DNA of 64,000 nt from CAYREX01 sp964423505 (GTDB taxonomy: Bacteria > Fermentibacterota > Fermentibacteria > Fermentibacterales > JCC-6): contig CAYREX010000002.1 in assembly GCA_964423505.1 (NCBI GenBank), forward strand, positions 186,001 to 250,000, read 5' to 3'. Below the pieces are notes generated by a model, which did no database searches, was not told the origin of the DNA, and saw only the letters and a program-made list of their open reading frames with translations. Made by a program: the position numbers and the translations under genes. Each line of letters starts with the position of its first letter. Position 1 is the stretch's first letter. This document shows positions 35,224 through 42,960 of the stretch, piece after piece.

Positions 35224-36682
35224 GGAGCTTGATCAATCGGTGCCCTCTAAGATCGAGTCCGAGCTGCCTTAATCGGCTTTTCCAAGAGTAGACAGTGCCG
35301 ATCTTAGCGTGGTTTAATAGTCCATGGCGCTTTTCTTGAAGAGAAAGACGGGCGAATGTAGCTCTTCTTGGGTATGAGTCAGCAACTAGGAGCTCCTTTC
35401 GGTGAAGAATCGGAGGGTTCCCACTTTCAGAGTAGGACCTATGCTTCAAGTAGTAAGCACGAAGATCCACAAGGAAACAATCCGTCAAGGAAGGATGAGG
35501 ATCCGAATCAAAATCGGGATAAGCAAGATAAGATATGTGCGGCTTTAGGGTGGACAACTTGATAATGTTAGCTTCGGGTATCTCTCCAGCGACTACTCGT
35601 GCACAGATTTCGTATGCCCTAAGCACAGGTGGCATTGAATCGAGAGCAGACTTGTGCACGTAAATTGCTGAGCGTGTTCGCTTACCAACTTCTGAGAAAT
35701 CGCAAGCTGCTGTGATCAGTGACATTTCCCCAGCAGAGAAAAGAAGAGAATCTGCTTCCGCGCATGCCTTCTTGTAGCTAGAGAACAGAGCCCTGATGTC
35801 TCGTTGCAGGGAAGACGGTAGATGCGAGAATCTTGGTCTTGATTCAAAGAGCATCCGAACTAGCAGGATGAGTAGATCATTCTTTCGAGATTGGATGATA
35901 TCCTCATACCAGTCATCAGACTCAGCTCTGCGAATGACACTGAGCGCTCTCCTTGTTGAGCCGAAGTGCCGGAGGAACTCTGTGTAATCCTCGGGCCAGT
36001 CATCGACTGTAGGGAGGCGACCATGTGCCGTGAAGAACTCACGAAGACGCTTGAGGTGTGGGACGAGTTCTTCTCGAACACTGCCATACTCAAGCCGAAT
36101 ATCCTCTGCTGAGAACTCAGTAGGTATCAGGCTCTTTGCCAGAAATGACAACTTCGCCTGGTCAGACTTGAATGCGAAGAAAACCCCAGGAGCGACGGCA
36201 AGGGGAGTCTGATTGATTGAGATTGAGAGTAGGGCCTTCAACTCCGATTGGCTGTAGAACTTCTGGAATGTCTGATGGCCGGTAAGGTAGCCATCAAGAT
36301 GCTTGTGCTTGAGTCCATGACTCTCAGTGTCTGACCTTGTGGAGACCAGAAGAGCTACCTTGGCTAATGACCAGGCTCTCTGGACCGCCACTACTCTTTC
36401 TTCAGCAGTTTCAATGACGTTGAGCACGTAGCCCAGATTGACGATGTCAGCCTGGCTGAGCTCTTCTTCGGGTCGATGAACAGGGTCCCAGCCGGTTGCC
36501 TCAATGCCGATTTTGTGCAGGCGGTGTACGTCCTCTCCCTTTCCGCATCCGTAATCAAACACGGAGGTAGAAGAGTTGATCAACCCGCCTTCAAGTGCTT
36601 TCCTGATGGGAAGAGAGAAACCAGTGCGGTTGATCGCTGTGCGATGACGTCTGATATGGGGTTTGCTACTCTTCGCCGTCAT
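35213..36682 (-). CDS. DNA-phosphorothioation-associated putative methyltransferase
   Basis: 489 residues from the ATG at 36682, within the end of dndE; an upstream ATG at 36706 adds eight residues. SAM-binding motif I is TSVFDYGCGKGEDVHRL near residue 40, followed by GIEATGWDPVHRPEEELS and IVNLGYVLNVIETAEERVVA (motifs II-IV). The N-terminal HRTAINRTGFSLPIRKAL is typical of the Dnd-related methyltransferase family. The long C-terminal part (~330 residues) is unassigned. Substrate unproven. It is the last gene of the dndBCDE operon, so it probably tunes or extends the modification. Confidence 0.85.
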   Translation of the reverse strand: MTAKSSKPHIRRHRTAINRTGFSLPIRKALEGGLINSSTSVFDYGCGKGEDVHRLHKIGIEATGWDPVHRPEEELSQADIVNLGYVLNVIETAEERVVAVQRAWSLAKVALLVSTRSDTESHGLKHKHLDGYLTGHQTFQKFYSQSELKALLSISINQTPLAVAPGVFFAFKSDQAKLSFLAKSLIPTEFSAEDIRLEYGSVREELVPHLKRLREFFTAHGRLPTVDDWPEDYTEFLRHFGSTRRALSVIRRAESDDWYEDIIQSRKNDLLILLVRMLFESRPRFSHLPSSLQRDIRALFSSYKKACAEADSLLFSAGEMSLITAACDFSEVGKRTRSAIYVHKSALDSMPPVLRAYEICARVVAGEIPEANIIKLSTLKPHISYLAYPDFDSDPHPSLTDCFLVDLRAYYLKHRSYSESGNPPILHRKELLVADSYPRRATFARLSLQEKRHGLLNHAKIGTVYSWKSRLRQLGLDLRGHRLIKLPTE

Positions 36683-37064
36683 TGCAATTGCTAAGCGCGT
36701 ACGCAAGGAGGTCAGCTACTGACCTGATTTCACGCTCTCCAGCCAGTTGAGAAATCCCACGATGCAAATGCAAACGGAACTGGGTTGCCAGGGTAGCATC
36801 ATCAAGAGGCAATCCGTCCTTCCTGCATCGGTGTCGAAGCAACATGACGAAGGCATCGCTCATGTTGCCTGCGAAAACACGCCAAGTCATCTCAACATTG
36901 CTATCTGCGGGGATCGATGTGTCAGGGAGTCGCGTTTCATCTGCCAACGATGTACAGAATCCCCAGCGACATAGAGTGTTCCAGTTCTTGATGCCGGTAT
37001 GGCGCTTAAGTGTGATCAGCTGGCTACGAGCTTTGTTGGACAGGGTTATCGTTTCGATGAACAT
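36666..37064 (-). CDS. dndE: DNA phosphorothioation protein DndE
   Basis: 132 residues. Starts FIETITLSNKARSQLITLKRHTGIKNWNTLCRWGFC, here noted as two pieces (ITLSNKARSQLITLKRHTGI and NWNTLCRWGF), the hallmark of DndE. GNMSDAFVMLLRHRCRKDGL and FRLHLHRGISQLAG follow. DndE is a small tetrameric DNA-binding (nicked-DNA) protein essential for sulfur incorporation with DndC and DndD. Its ATG coincides with the end of dndD; typical length. Confidence 0.93.
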   Translation of the reverse strand: MFIETITLSNKARSQLITLKRHTGIKNWNTLCRWGFCTSLADETRLPDTSIPADSNVEMTWRVFAGNMSDAFVMLLRHRCRKDGLPLDDATLATQFRLHLHRGISQLAGEREIRSVADLLAYALSNCNDGEE

Positions 37065-39049
37065 CAGTCGACCCTAATCCAGGGGAAGTAGCCCGTCCGA
37101 ATGTATGACTGCTTCTTCTTCTTGTCATGGTCGATGTAGTACATGCGACTGATCCTTGGCTTCAGCTTCTTGAGGTTTTTTTCCGTTACCTCTTCATCGG
37201 TACTGAGGAGAATCACCTGATGACTAGCGTTTGGGAAGTACGACTCCATCAGGTACCTGCGATGGGTTGAGTCCAGCCTACCCAAGGGAGTATCGATTAT
37301 GGCAGGCAGGGGATAGTCCGAAGCCTTTGCCAGTCCCCACAGAATTGAACCTGCAAGCAGCTGACGCTCGCCCTCAGATAATTTGGCAACACAGAGCGGC
37401 TCGTCACTTGCATCGTCATGAAGAGTGAGGGTGTAATCGGTCGGGTCGATTGACAATTTGGAGAACAAGCTCTCCTTGCTGAACAACTCCGCGGCGCTCT
37501 CTAGAGACAACTGCTCGATGACGGAGATGTTCCGCCTTACCAGATCCTTCCGAAACCTATCAAGAATACTGCGTGCAAGTTCGGAGTGATGGGTTACTCT
37601 GTGAAGGTCTTCATTCTCAAAATCGCTCTCTATCAACCCACGAATACTCGAGGAAAGCGCATCCTGGCAGGCATCAATCTCAGCGGTTAGCTTCTCAGTA
37701 TCCTCCTGCAGCTTCTCAAGAAACTTCTGCGCATGATCAAGCTGCTGACTCAGTTCATCGCGCTCTTCAATAATGGCTGCTATACGCTCTGCCTCAGGAA
37801 CAGCGGAGAGAGCTCGGTCGATAGAGGTTAATCTCTGGTCCAGGAACTCGTACTCATCTAGCTTCTTCTCTGCCTCTCGGTGGGCCTCGGGCAGAGTTCT
37901 ATGTAAGATGTGATACAGAGATTGCGCATCCTGCGATTCGGCTTCCAGGTAGGCCTCAACGTCAAGAGCAGAAGCCCGTTCTCTTCTGTCCTCAAGAAGC
38001 AAGCTTGCGAGAGCTTCTGCCTCGGAACCGGTTATAGAAGAAAAAGAGGAGATGATCTCCTTATCGCGCAAGACCAGTTCATCAAGGAATCTCTGCTGAA
38101 GCTTCGCCTCAACCTCGGCTTCAGCCTGAGACGAAACCTCCTCCAGGAGTTCACTGACCAGGAAGAGGGGATAGATGTCCGCAGCTAGCTTTCTGAGAGC
38201 CTCCTGAACTTCCTCGAAGTCCTTGAGGGTTTCCTCGTACTCCTCCTCCATTTCAGTTCTCTTTGAATAGAGGTCGCCTCCTTCAGCAAGAAACTTCTCG
38301 TTTACCGATTCAATCCTGGACTGCACTCTACGAATGAGGATATGCTGTGTGTGTATCTCCTCCTTCTTCGATGCAAGCTGGTCTTCTTTGTTCGATATGG
38401 CTTCTCTTGTTGAATCGATTTCATCCCTCTGAGTCGCCGGGACGGCTTCCAGAGACTTTCTGCGCTCAAGAGCGTGCAGGTCAGCGATCAGCTGATCGAT
38501 CAGGTCGATGCCAAGCAGCGTATGTGTGGCAGTTCTGATGATAGAAGCGGAGTTCTTGACATCAGCCATCTCTCTGATCTTCTCCCCATTGAAGAAGAAC
38601 AAGTGAGAAACCCCGAAAGGTATGAAACTCTCAACAACATTATCCCACGAGTCACTGAGAAACTTGCTGTGCTTTCCATTGACCTCCACGGTGACCTTGT
38701 CCTTTGTAAGGTTACCGTTAGCTATCCACTCCCGCTTGACCCTGACTTCCTCCTTCTTGCCTGCGTTCCATCTCTCGAAGGAAAGGGTGATGGAGGATAC
38801 CTCTCCCTTCCTGCTTCGGTGAGTCGATTCCTTAAGGAAATTCCCGTAGGAAAGCTGCTTCCGGCCGGCACAGTCAGCTCGTTTCCCGAAAAGTACGAGC
38901 AATACAGCATCTAGGATGCTTGTCTTGCCAGCACCGTTCATTCCGCCAATCAGGATTACAGGTTTATCATCGGACACCGGGGAAAGATCGAGCCGCTGTA
39001 CTCCCGCATAAGGTCCATAGTTCTCAAGAAAGAGCTCTCTGAATACCAC
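37064..39049 (-). CDS. dndD: DNA phosphorothioation ATPase DndD
   Basis: 661 residues, SMC/Rad50-like. Starts VFRELFLENYGPYAGVQRLD; Walker A ILIGGMNGAGKTSILDAV near residue 35; SHLFFFNGEKIREMADV near 155 is typical for DndD. Central coiled coil runs from ~200 to ~500. ABC signature KLSEGERQLLAGSILWGL near 560 and Walker B PAIIDTPLGRLDSTHRRYL near 590 follow. Hydrolyses ATP, probably to nick or open DNA for sulfur insertion with DndC and DndE. Located between dndE and dndC in the standard order. Confidence 0.95.
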   Translation of the reverse strand: MVFRELFLENYGPYAGVQRLDLSPVSDDKPVILIGGMNGAGKTSILDAVLLVLFGKRADCAGRKQLSYGNFLKESTHRSRKGEVSSITLSFERWNAGKKEEVRVKREWIANGNLTKDKVTVEVNGKHSKFLSDSWDNVVESFIPFGVSHLFFFNGEKIREMADVKNSASIIRTATHTLLGIDLIDQLIADLHALERRKSLEAVPATQRDEIDSTREAISNKEDQLASKKEEIHTQHILIRRVQSRIESVNEKFLAEGGDLYSKRTEMEEEYEETLKDFEEVQEALRKLAADIYPLFLVSELLEEVSSQAEAEVEAKLQQRFLDELVLRDKEIISSFSSITGSEAEALASLLLEDRRERASALDVEAYLEAESQDAQSLYHILHRTLPEAHREAEKKLDEYEFLDQRLTSIDRALSAVPEAERIAAIIEERDELSQQLDHAQKFLEKLQEDTEKLTAEIDACQDALSSSIRGLIESDFENEDLHRVTHHSELARSILDRFRKDLVRRNISVIEQLSLESAAELFSKESLFSKLSIDPTDYTLTLHDDASDEPLCVAKLSEGERQLLAGSILWGLAKASDYPLPAIIDTPLGRLDSTHRRYLMESYFPNASHQVILLSTDEEVTEKNLKKLKPRISRMYYIDHDKKKKQSYIRTGYFPWIRVD

Positions 39050-39088
39050 TCTAGACCGCGCCCTTAGGTCTGGGTTGCGTATCCATCA

Positions 39089-40606
39089 TTAGGTGCTATC
39101 CCCATCATTGGATGAGCTGTCCCTGTCCAATGGAAAGAGGGACATCTGCCGGTACACGCCATCCTCCGCAGCAAGCAGGGCTTGCCTTCTTCGGCTTGCC
39201 TTATCCTGAGCATCGTCACTGTCCTGGTAAAAAGACTTCCTGATAGTCTTCTCCAGGCTTCCGAACAGACCAGCTCTCTTCACCATGGTTTTGTAGCTGT
39301 TCTCTACATCTATCAGTTCTCGGACGAGTTCGTACTTGAGGGGATCCCCGCCGCATACATCAAGAAGAAGTTTTAGCTCAGTCTTCGAGAATGGCAGGGT
39401 ATCGTAGCCCTGGGAGTCAGGAAAAGCGACTCCCATCTCTTCCTGCCAGATAAGAGGAAGTCTGTCTTCTATCTCGTGCTTCTCAGTGACCCAGATGCGT
39501 CGGATTTCTCTAAGCTCAGCGTGCGTGATGAGCTCTAGATCAGCGAACTCAGTTGGACCGTTATCACGTATCCACTTCTGTGCCTTCAGCAGCTCCCTCA
39601 GCCACATTTCCCTGCTCTCTTGCGTGTATGGGCCATGTATAAGACGGTCATTGTAGAGCTGTATCTGTCCATGCATTCTTCGGAAATCCCGGAGATCACG
39701 GTCATCCTGGCTCGCAAGCCTGTCTCGCAGTCTGAGAAGTGGCTTCATCCATCGCTTCTCATCATCGTTGCGGATCATTGCCTGCATGGACTTGTCCTGG
39801 TCCACGAGAGTGCATACCCAGCAACCGAAGCGGCTGCTTCCACAGCTGGGGGTGTTCGTGTCCACAACCAGGGGGCACTCATTGTCATCAGAAGCCCCTC
39901 TGTACATCGAGAGCAGGTCCTTGTTGGAATGTCCCCAGGGATTCCGATACTGCATGAGGAACAACCAGACGTCATCGTTCGTCCAATCCTCGATCGGACT
40001 GAAGACCAGTGAATTCGGAAGCGAGGGATTCGGACTGAGACGTCCTCTTGTCCTGGCTTCTTTGAACCTCTTCATTACCCTTGCACGGGAGGCGCTTTCG
40101 GCAGTTCGGGTTCCTAGGACTACTATGGCTTCACCGCTGGACTTCACGACTTCCCGAATGAAGCTGTTCGATGCCTTAATCTTCAAGCGCTCAGTACACC
40201 ACCTGAAGTTCCGCTTCGGAGCAGGATACCCGCGGCCAATGAGGTTGACCCAGAAAGAGTCGTGAATGGCTGGCTGCAGCAAGTGAGGAACAACTGGCAT
40301 TCCGTTCTGACCAGCGGCTTCCTGCATCCCCTCATGAGACAGCATCATCCATCTGGAGACGATTGGATTCTCAACAAGGGTGTCTGTGCTGATGACATGT
40401 ACTGTCTTCTGTCTTTCTTCTACAGGGAGGGTTCGGATTGCCATCCAGACCAGCTGAAGGGTTGCAGTTGAGTCCTTACCCCCGCTGTATCCGACTACCC
40501 ATGGAATGTCATCTAGGAGGTACAGATCCTTGATTTCATTGAGGAGAGCTTCTACAGCAGTCTTAAGCCCAAGCTCTTCGAAAGCAGAGCTGTGACTACT
40601 AGCCAT
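39089..40606 (-). CDS. dndC: DNA phosphorothioation sulfurtransferase DndC
   Basis: 505 residues from the ATG at 40606, overlapping the dndB stop by eight bases. PAPS-reductase-like ATP pyrophosphatase with PP-loop WVVGYSGGKDSTATLQLVW near residue 36. A Cys cluster suited to a [4Fe-4S] centre is visible in NECPLVVDTNTPSCG and RFGCWVCTLVDQDKS, around residues 240-275. RNFRWCTERLKI near 145 matches the family's conserved Cys. Accepts sulfur from the cysteine desulfurase and adenylates the DNA phosphate in the current model of the pathway. Full family length. Confidence 0.95.
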   Translation of the reverse strand: MASSHSSAFEELGLKTAVEALLNEIKDLYLLDDIPWVVGYSGGKDSTATLQLVWMAIRTLPVEERQKTVHVISTDTLVENPIVSRWMMLSHEGMQEAAGQNGMPVVPHLLQPAIHDSFWVNLIGRGYPAPKRNFRWCTERLKIKASNSFIREVVKSSGEAIVVLGTRTAESASRARVMKRFKEARTRGRLSPNPSLPNSLVFSPIEDWTNDDVWLFLMQYRNPWGHSNKDLLSMYRGASDDNECPLVVDTNTPSCGSSRFGCWVCTLVDQDKSMQAMIRNDDEKRWMKPLLRLRDRLASQDDRDLRDFRRMHGQIQLYNDRLIHGPYTQESREMWLRELLKAQKWIRDNGPTEFADLELITHAELREIRRIWVTEKHEIEDRLPLIWQEEMGVAFPDSQGYDTLPFSKTELKLLLDVCGGDPLKYELVRELIDVENSYKTMVKRAGLFGSLEKTIRKSFYQDSDDAQDKASRRRQALLAAEDGVYRQMSLFPLDRDSSSNDGDST

Positions 40607-41684
40607 TATGCAACTCCAACTCGGAGTGCAGGAACTCACTCTCTGAATCCGATAGAGGAATCTCCATCGTTTGCTTCAGGAAACAGACAGTACGCTTCAA
40701 CGTTCGCCTGGACTTCACTATCCTACCACCCTGAAGGACCATTCCTTCCCAGAGAGCTGAGTTATGGCGAGACCAATCGATCTCTCGAAGATGAGATACT
40801 CGTTCAGTCCAGTCACCGTAGCTGTTCCTGAATAGGAAATTACCAACAGTGCAAATCGCTGAGAGTATGATGCTGTGCGGGTGTATGTATTCCTGCCTAA
40901 CCTCTCCTGCGGTCAGTTTGCCTGACTGGACCATCTTCCATTGGGGGAACTGAGCAGCTATGCTGTCCCAGAACTCAAGCGCAAGATCATCTATATCTAC
41001 ATTTTCTAATTGGTTAAGCAATGCTCTCGTTGCCGTGTATATGGAACTGAGAGTGAACAGTTTGCCGGAACGGACGGATAGGTTTGTCCTTTCAAGGTCA
41101 ACAAGACCCCGAAGGGCATCACTATCGAAGACCAGCTTCCGAACGAGCTCGCTAAGGTCATCTCGGCTGTCGTAGAGTATGGACAGGGACCTGGAAGGCT
41201 TCACTGCATATCGGTTCAGGTCTGCGAACATCTGCTGGCTTTTAGCCAGGCCAGGGTCGGAGAAGAAAACTACCGCAATTGTTTCGTGGGCCAAGGTAGG
41301 GTCTTCATGCAATGCGAGTTCAATGGCAGCACGACGGTGCTGGCCATCATTGATAACAAAGCTGGCAGACATTGGGATGTGCAGATAGCCGATTGCCGAG
41401 TCGTCGTCGCTCTCAGGTAACGGGCGAAACTCCATAGGGCCATCAACAGATGCAGTTAGCGCTGAGAATACGTACGAGTCCTGGTTGTCGTTGATGTACC
41501 GAGCGATCTCTGGTATCCTTGCTTGGTTGAGGCGTCTCTGTGCACGCAGGTTTGCCGGAAGGTTTTCCTCATCGAACAGGAACAGCTTAGGTATCAGGTT
41601 GAGCTCGCAGATCGAGACGTAGTACTCCCTCCCGGCCTGGGTTCCGCGCATGGAGGGAAAGACGTACTCGTATGACCTTGGCAT
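40599..41684 (-). CDS. dndB: DndB, regulator of DNA phosphorothioation
   Basis: 361 residues from the ATG at 41684 (ggag eight bases upstream); a longer ATG at 41723 adds 13 non-conserved residues. The family hallmark DGQHR is in FVINDGQHRRAAIELAL near residue 115. YEYVFPSMRGTQAGREYYVS at the start and LFADLNRYAVKPSRSLSILY, written here as part of the conserved core, are typical. DndB is not needed for sulfur insertion; in Salmonella it represses the dnd operon. It is first in the dndBCDE operon and divergent from dndA. Confidence 0.93.
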   Translation of the reverse strand: MPRSYEYVFPSMRGTQAGREYYVSICELNLIPKLFLFDEENLPANLRAQRRLNQARIPEIARYINDNQDSYVFSALTASVDGPMEFRPLPESDDDSAIGYLHIPMSASFVINDGQHRRAAIELALHEDPTLAHETIAVVFFSDPGLAKSQQMFADLNRYAVKPSRSLSILYDSRDDLSELVRKLVFDSDALRGLVDLERTNLSVRSGKLFTLSSIYTATRALLNQLENVDIDDLALEFWDSIAAQFPQWKMVQSGKLTAGEVRQEYIHPHSIILSAICTVGNFLFRNSYGDWTERVSHLREIDWSRHNSALWEGMVLQGGRIVKSRRTLKRTVCFLKQTMEIPLSDSESEFLHSELELHNG

Positions 41685-41727
41685 GGAAAGTGCTCCGTTA
41701 GGTTTCCATTGACCGACCGACACAGCT

Positions 41728-41805
41728 ATTGTACACTTCTATCGGAGAAAAGTAAAGTCTTACGTACAATGCCATTGGTGCGTACGAACACGCCCCTAAT
41801 AATAG
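41728..41805. promoter_or_regulatory. Divergent dndB/dndA promoter region with inverted repeat
   Basis: Minus strand: TTTACT (41751-41756) and TACAAT (41728-41733) with a 17-base spacer drive dndBCDE. Plus strand: TTGGTG (41775-41780) and TAATAA (41797-41802) with a 16-base spacer precede dndA. Between them TACG (41761-41764) and CGTA (41781-41784) form an inverted repeat with 16 bases between, nested as cgtac/gtacg. The plus-strand -35 lies inside it. The published DndB operator, from memory, is TACG-N10-CGTA, so this is similar but with wider spacing. Autorepression is inferred. Confidence 0.6.
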
Positions 41806-41820
41806 AGAGAGCAGAAAGTA

Positions 41821-42960
41821 ATGATATATCTGGACTGTAACGCGACCACTCGCATTGAATCAGAAGTGCTGGAGATTGTACGCTTCTACCTTACGGAGGA
41901 GTACGGCAATCCAGGTAGTAGGTCTCACCAGTATGGCCTAAGGGCGAGTCGAGCTGTATCGGAGGCCCAATCCCTCGTTGCAGAGGTTGTCGATGCTAGC
42001 GCAGACGAGGTTGTGTTCACCAGTGGAGCAACCGAGTCAAACAACATCGCGATTCTAGGCCTAGAGGAGTATGCTCGCAGGACTGGCAAGACTCATATCG
42101 TTACATCAGCCATTGAGCACAAGGCAGTTCTTGAGCCTGTTAGAGCAATGCAGAGCAGAGGATTCGAGGTCACGCATGTAGCTCCTTTGGAGACAGGAGT
42201 AGTTCCCTCAACTAAGGTCCTGGACGCGATCACCCCCAAGACAGTTCTTGTCTCGGTTATGCATGTGAACAACGAGACTGGTGTAGTACAGGAGCTTTCG
42301 GGAATTGCCGATGGACTGAAGAACAGTGCTCAGCCGGACGTTTACCTTCACACCGATGCTGCCCAGGGATATGGCAAGGAGCTTGATCAGCTTCGTCATA
42401 AGCGGATAGATATGATCAGTCTTAGTGGACATAAGCTGTTTGCGCCAATGGGAGTAGGTGCCCTCATTCTACGTTCAAGGGATTACGACAGTCCACCCTT
42501 GGACCCGATAATGTACGGAGGCGGTCAGCAGGGCGGGGTAAGACCAGGAACAATCCCCACACCTCTAGTTGCCGGACTCGGTATGGCTGCACGAATTGCC
42601 CTACGAGACCACTTTAAGCGTGAGGCTAGATGCATGCAAATCAGAAAAGAGGCGCTTGCAACTCTAGGCCGGCTAAACCCTGTTGTGATTGGAGGCAGCG
42701 CGAGGGTTCTTCCCCACGTTCTCAACATTGCTTTCCCAGGTATAGATGGCGAAGCGCTTCTACTGCATCTGAAGGGTCATATCAGCGCTTCAACAGGTTC
42801 TGCATGCACATCGAGTAGCCTAGAGCCAAGCCATGTCCTTACGGCAATGGAGCTTCCTGAAGAAACAGTCCATGGAGCGGTCAGGTTATCGTGGAGTCAT
42901 CTCACAGAAGATATAGCGTGGGAAACGATAGCGGGTTCTATAGAAGAAGTGCATGGCTAA
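41821..42960 (+). CDS. dndA: Cysteine desulfurase DndA (IscS/NifS-like)
   Basis: 379 residues. Class V PLP aminotransferase fold: IYLDCNATTRIESEVLEIV at the start, FTSGATESNNIAILGLEEY near 70, SAIEHKAVLEPVRAM near 100, VSVMHVNNETGVVQELSG near 145, and the PLP lysine in DMISLSGHKLFAPMGVGAL near 205. The sulfur-carrying Cys is in STGSACTSSSLEPSH near 325. Provides persulfide sulfur to DndC. A housekeeping IscS is possible by sequence, but position opposite dndB inside the island supports DndA. Its 3' end overlaps the SBD gene by four bases. Confidence 0.92.
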   Translation: MIYLDCNATTRIESEVLEIVRFYLTEEYGNPGSRSHQYGLRASRAVSEAQSLVAEVVDASADEVVFTSGATESNNIAILGLEEYARRTGKTHIVTSAIEHKAVLEPVRAMQSRGFEVTHVAPLETGVVPSTKVLDAITPKTVLVSVMHVNNETGVVQELSGIADGLKNSAQPDVYLHTDAAQGYGKELDQLRHKRIDMISLSGHKLFAPMGVGALILRSRDYDSPPLDPIMYGGGQQGGVRPGTIPTPLVAGLGMAARIALRDHFKREARCMQIRKEALATLGRLNPVVIGGSARVLPHVLNIAFPGIDGEALLLHLKGHISASTGSACTSSSLEPSHVLTAMELPEETVHGAVRLSWSHLTEDIAWETIAGSIEEVHG

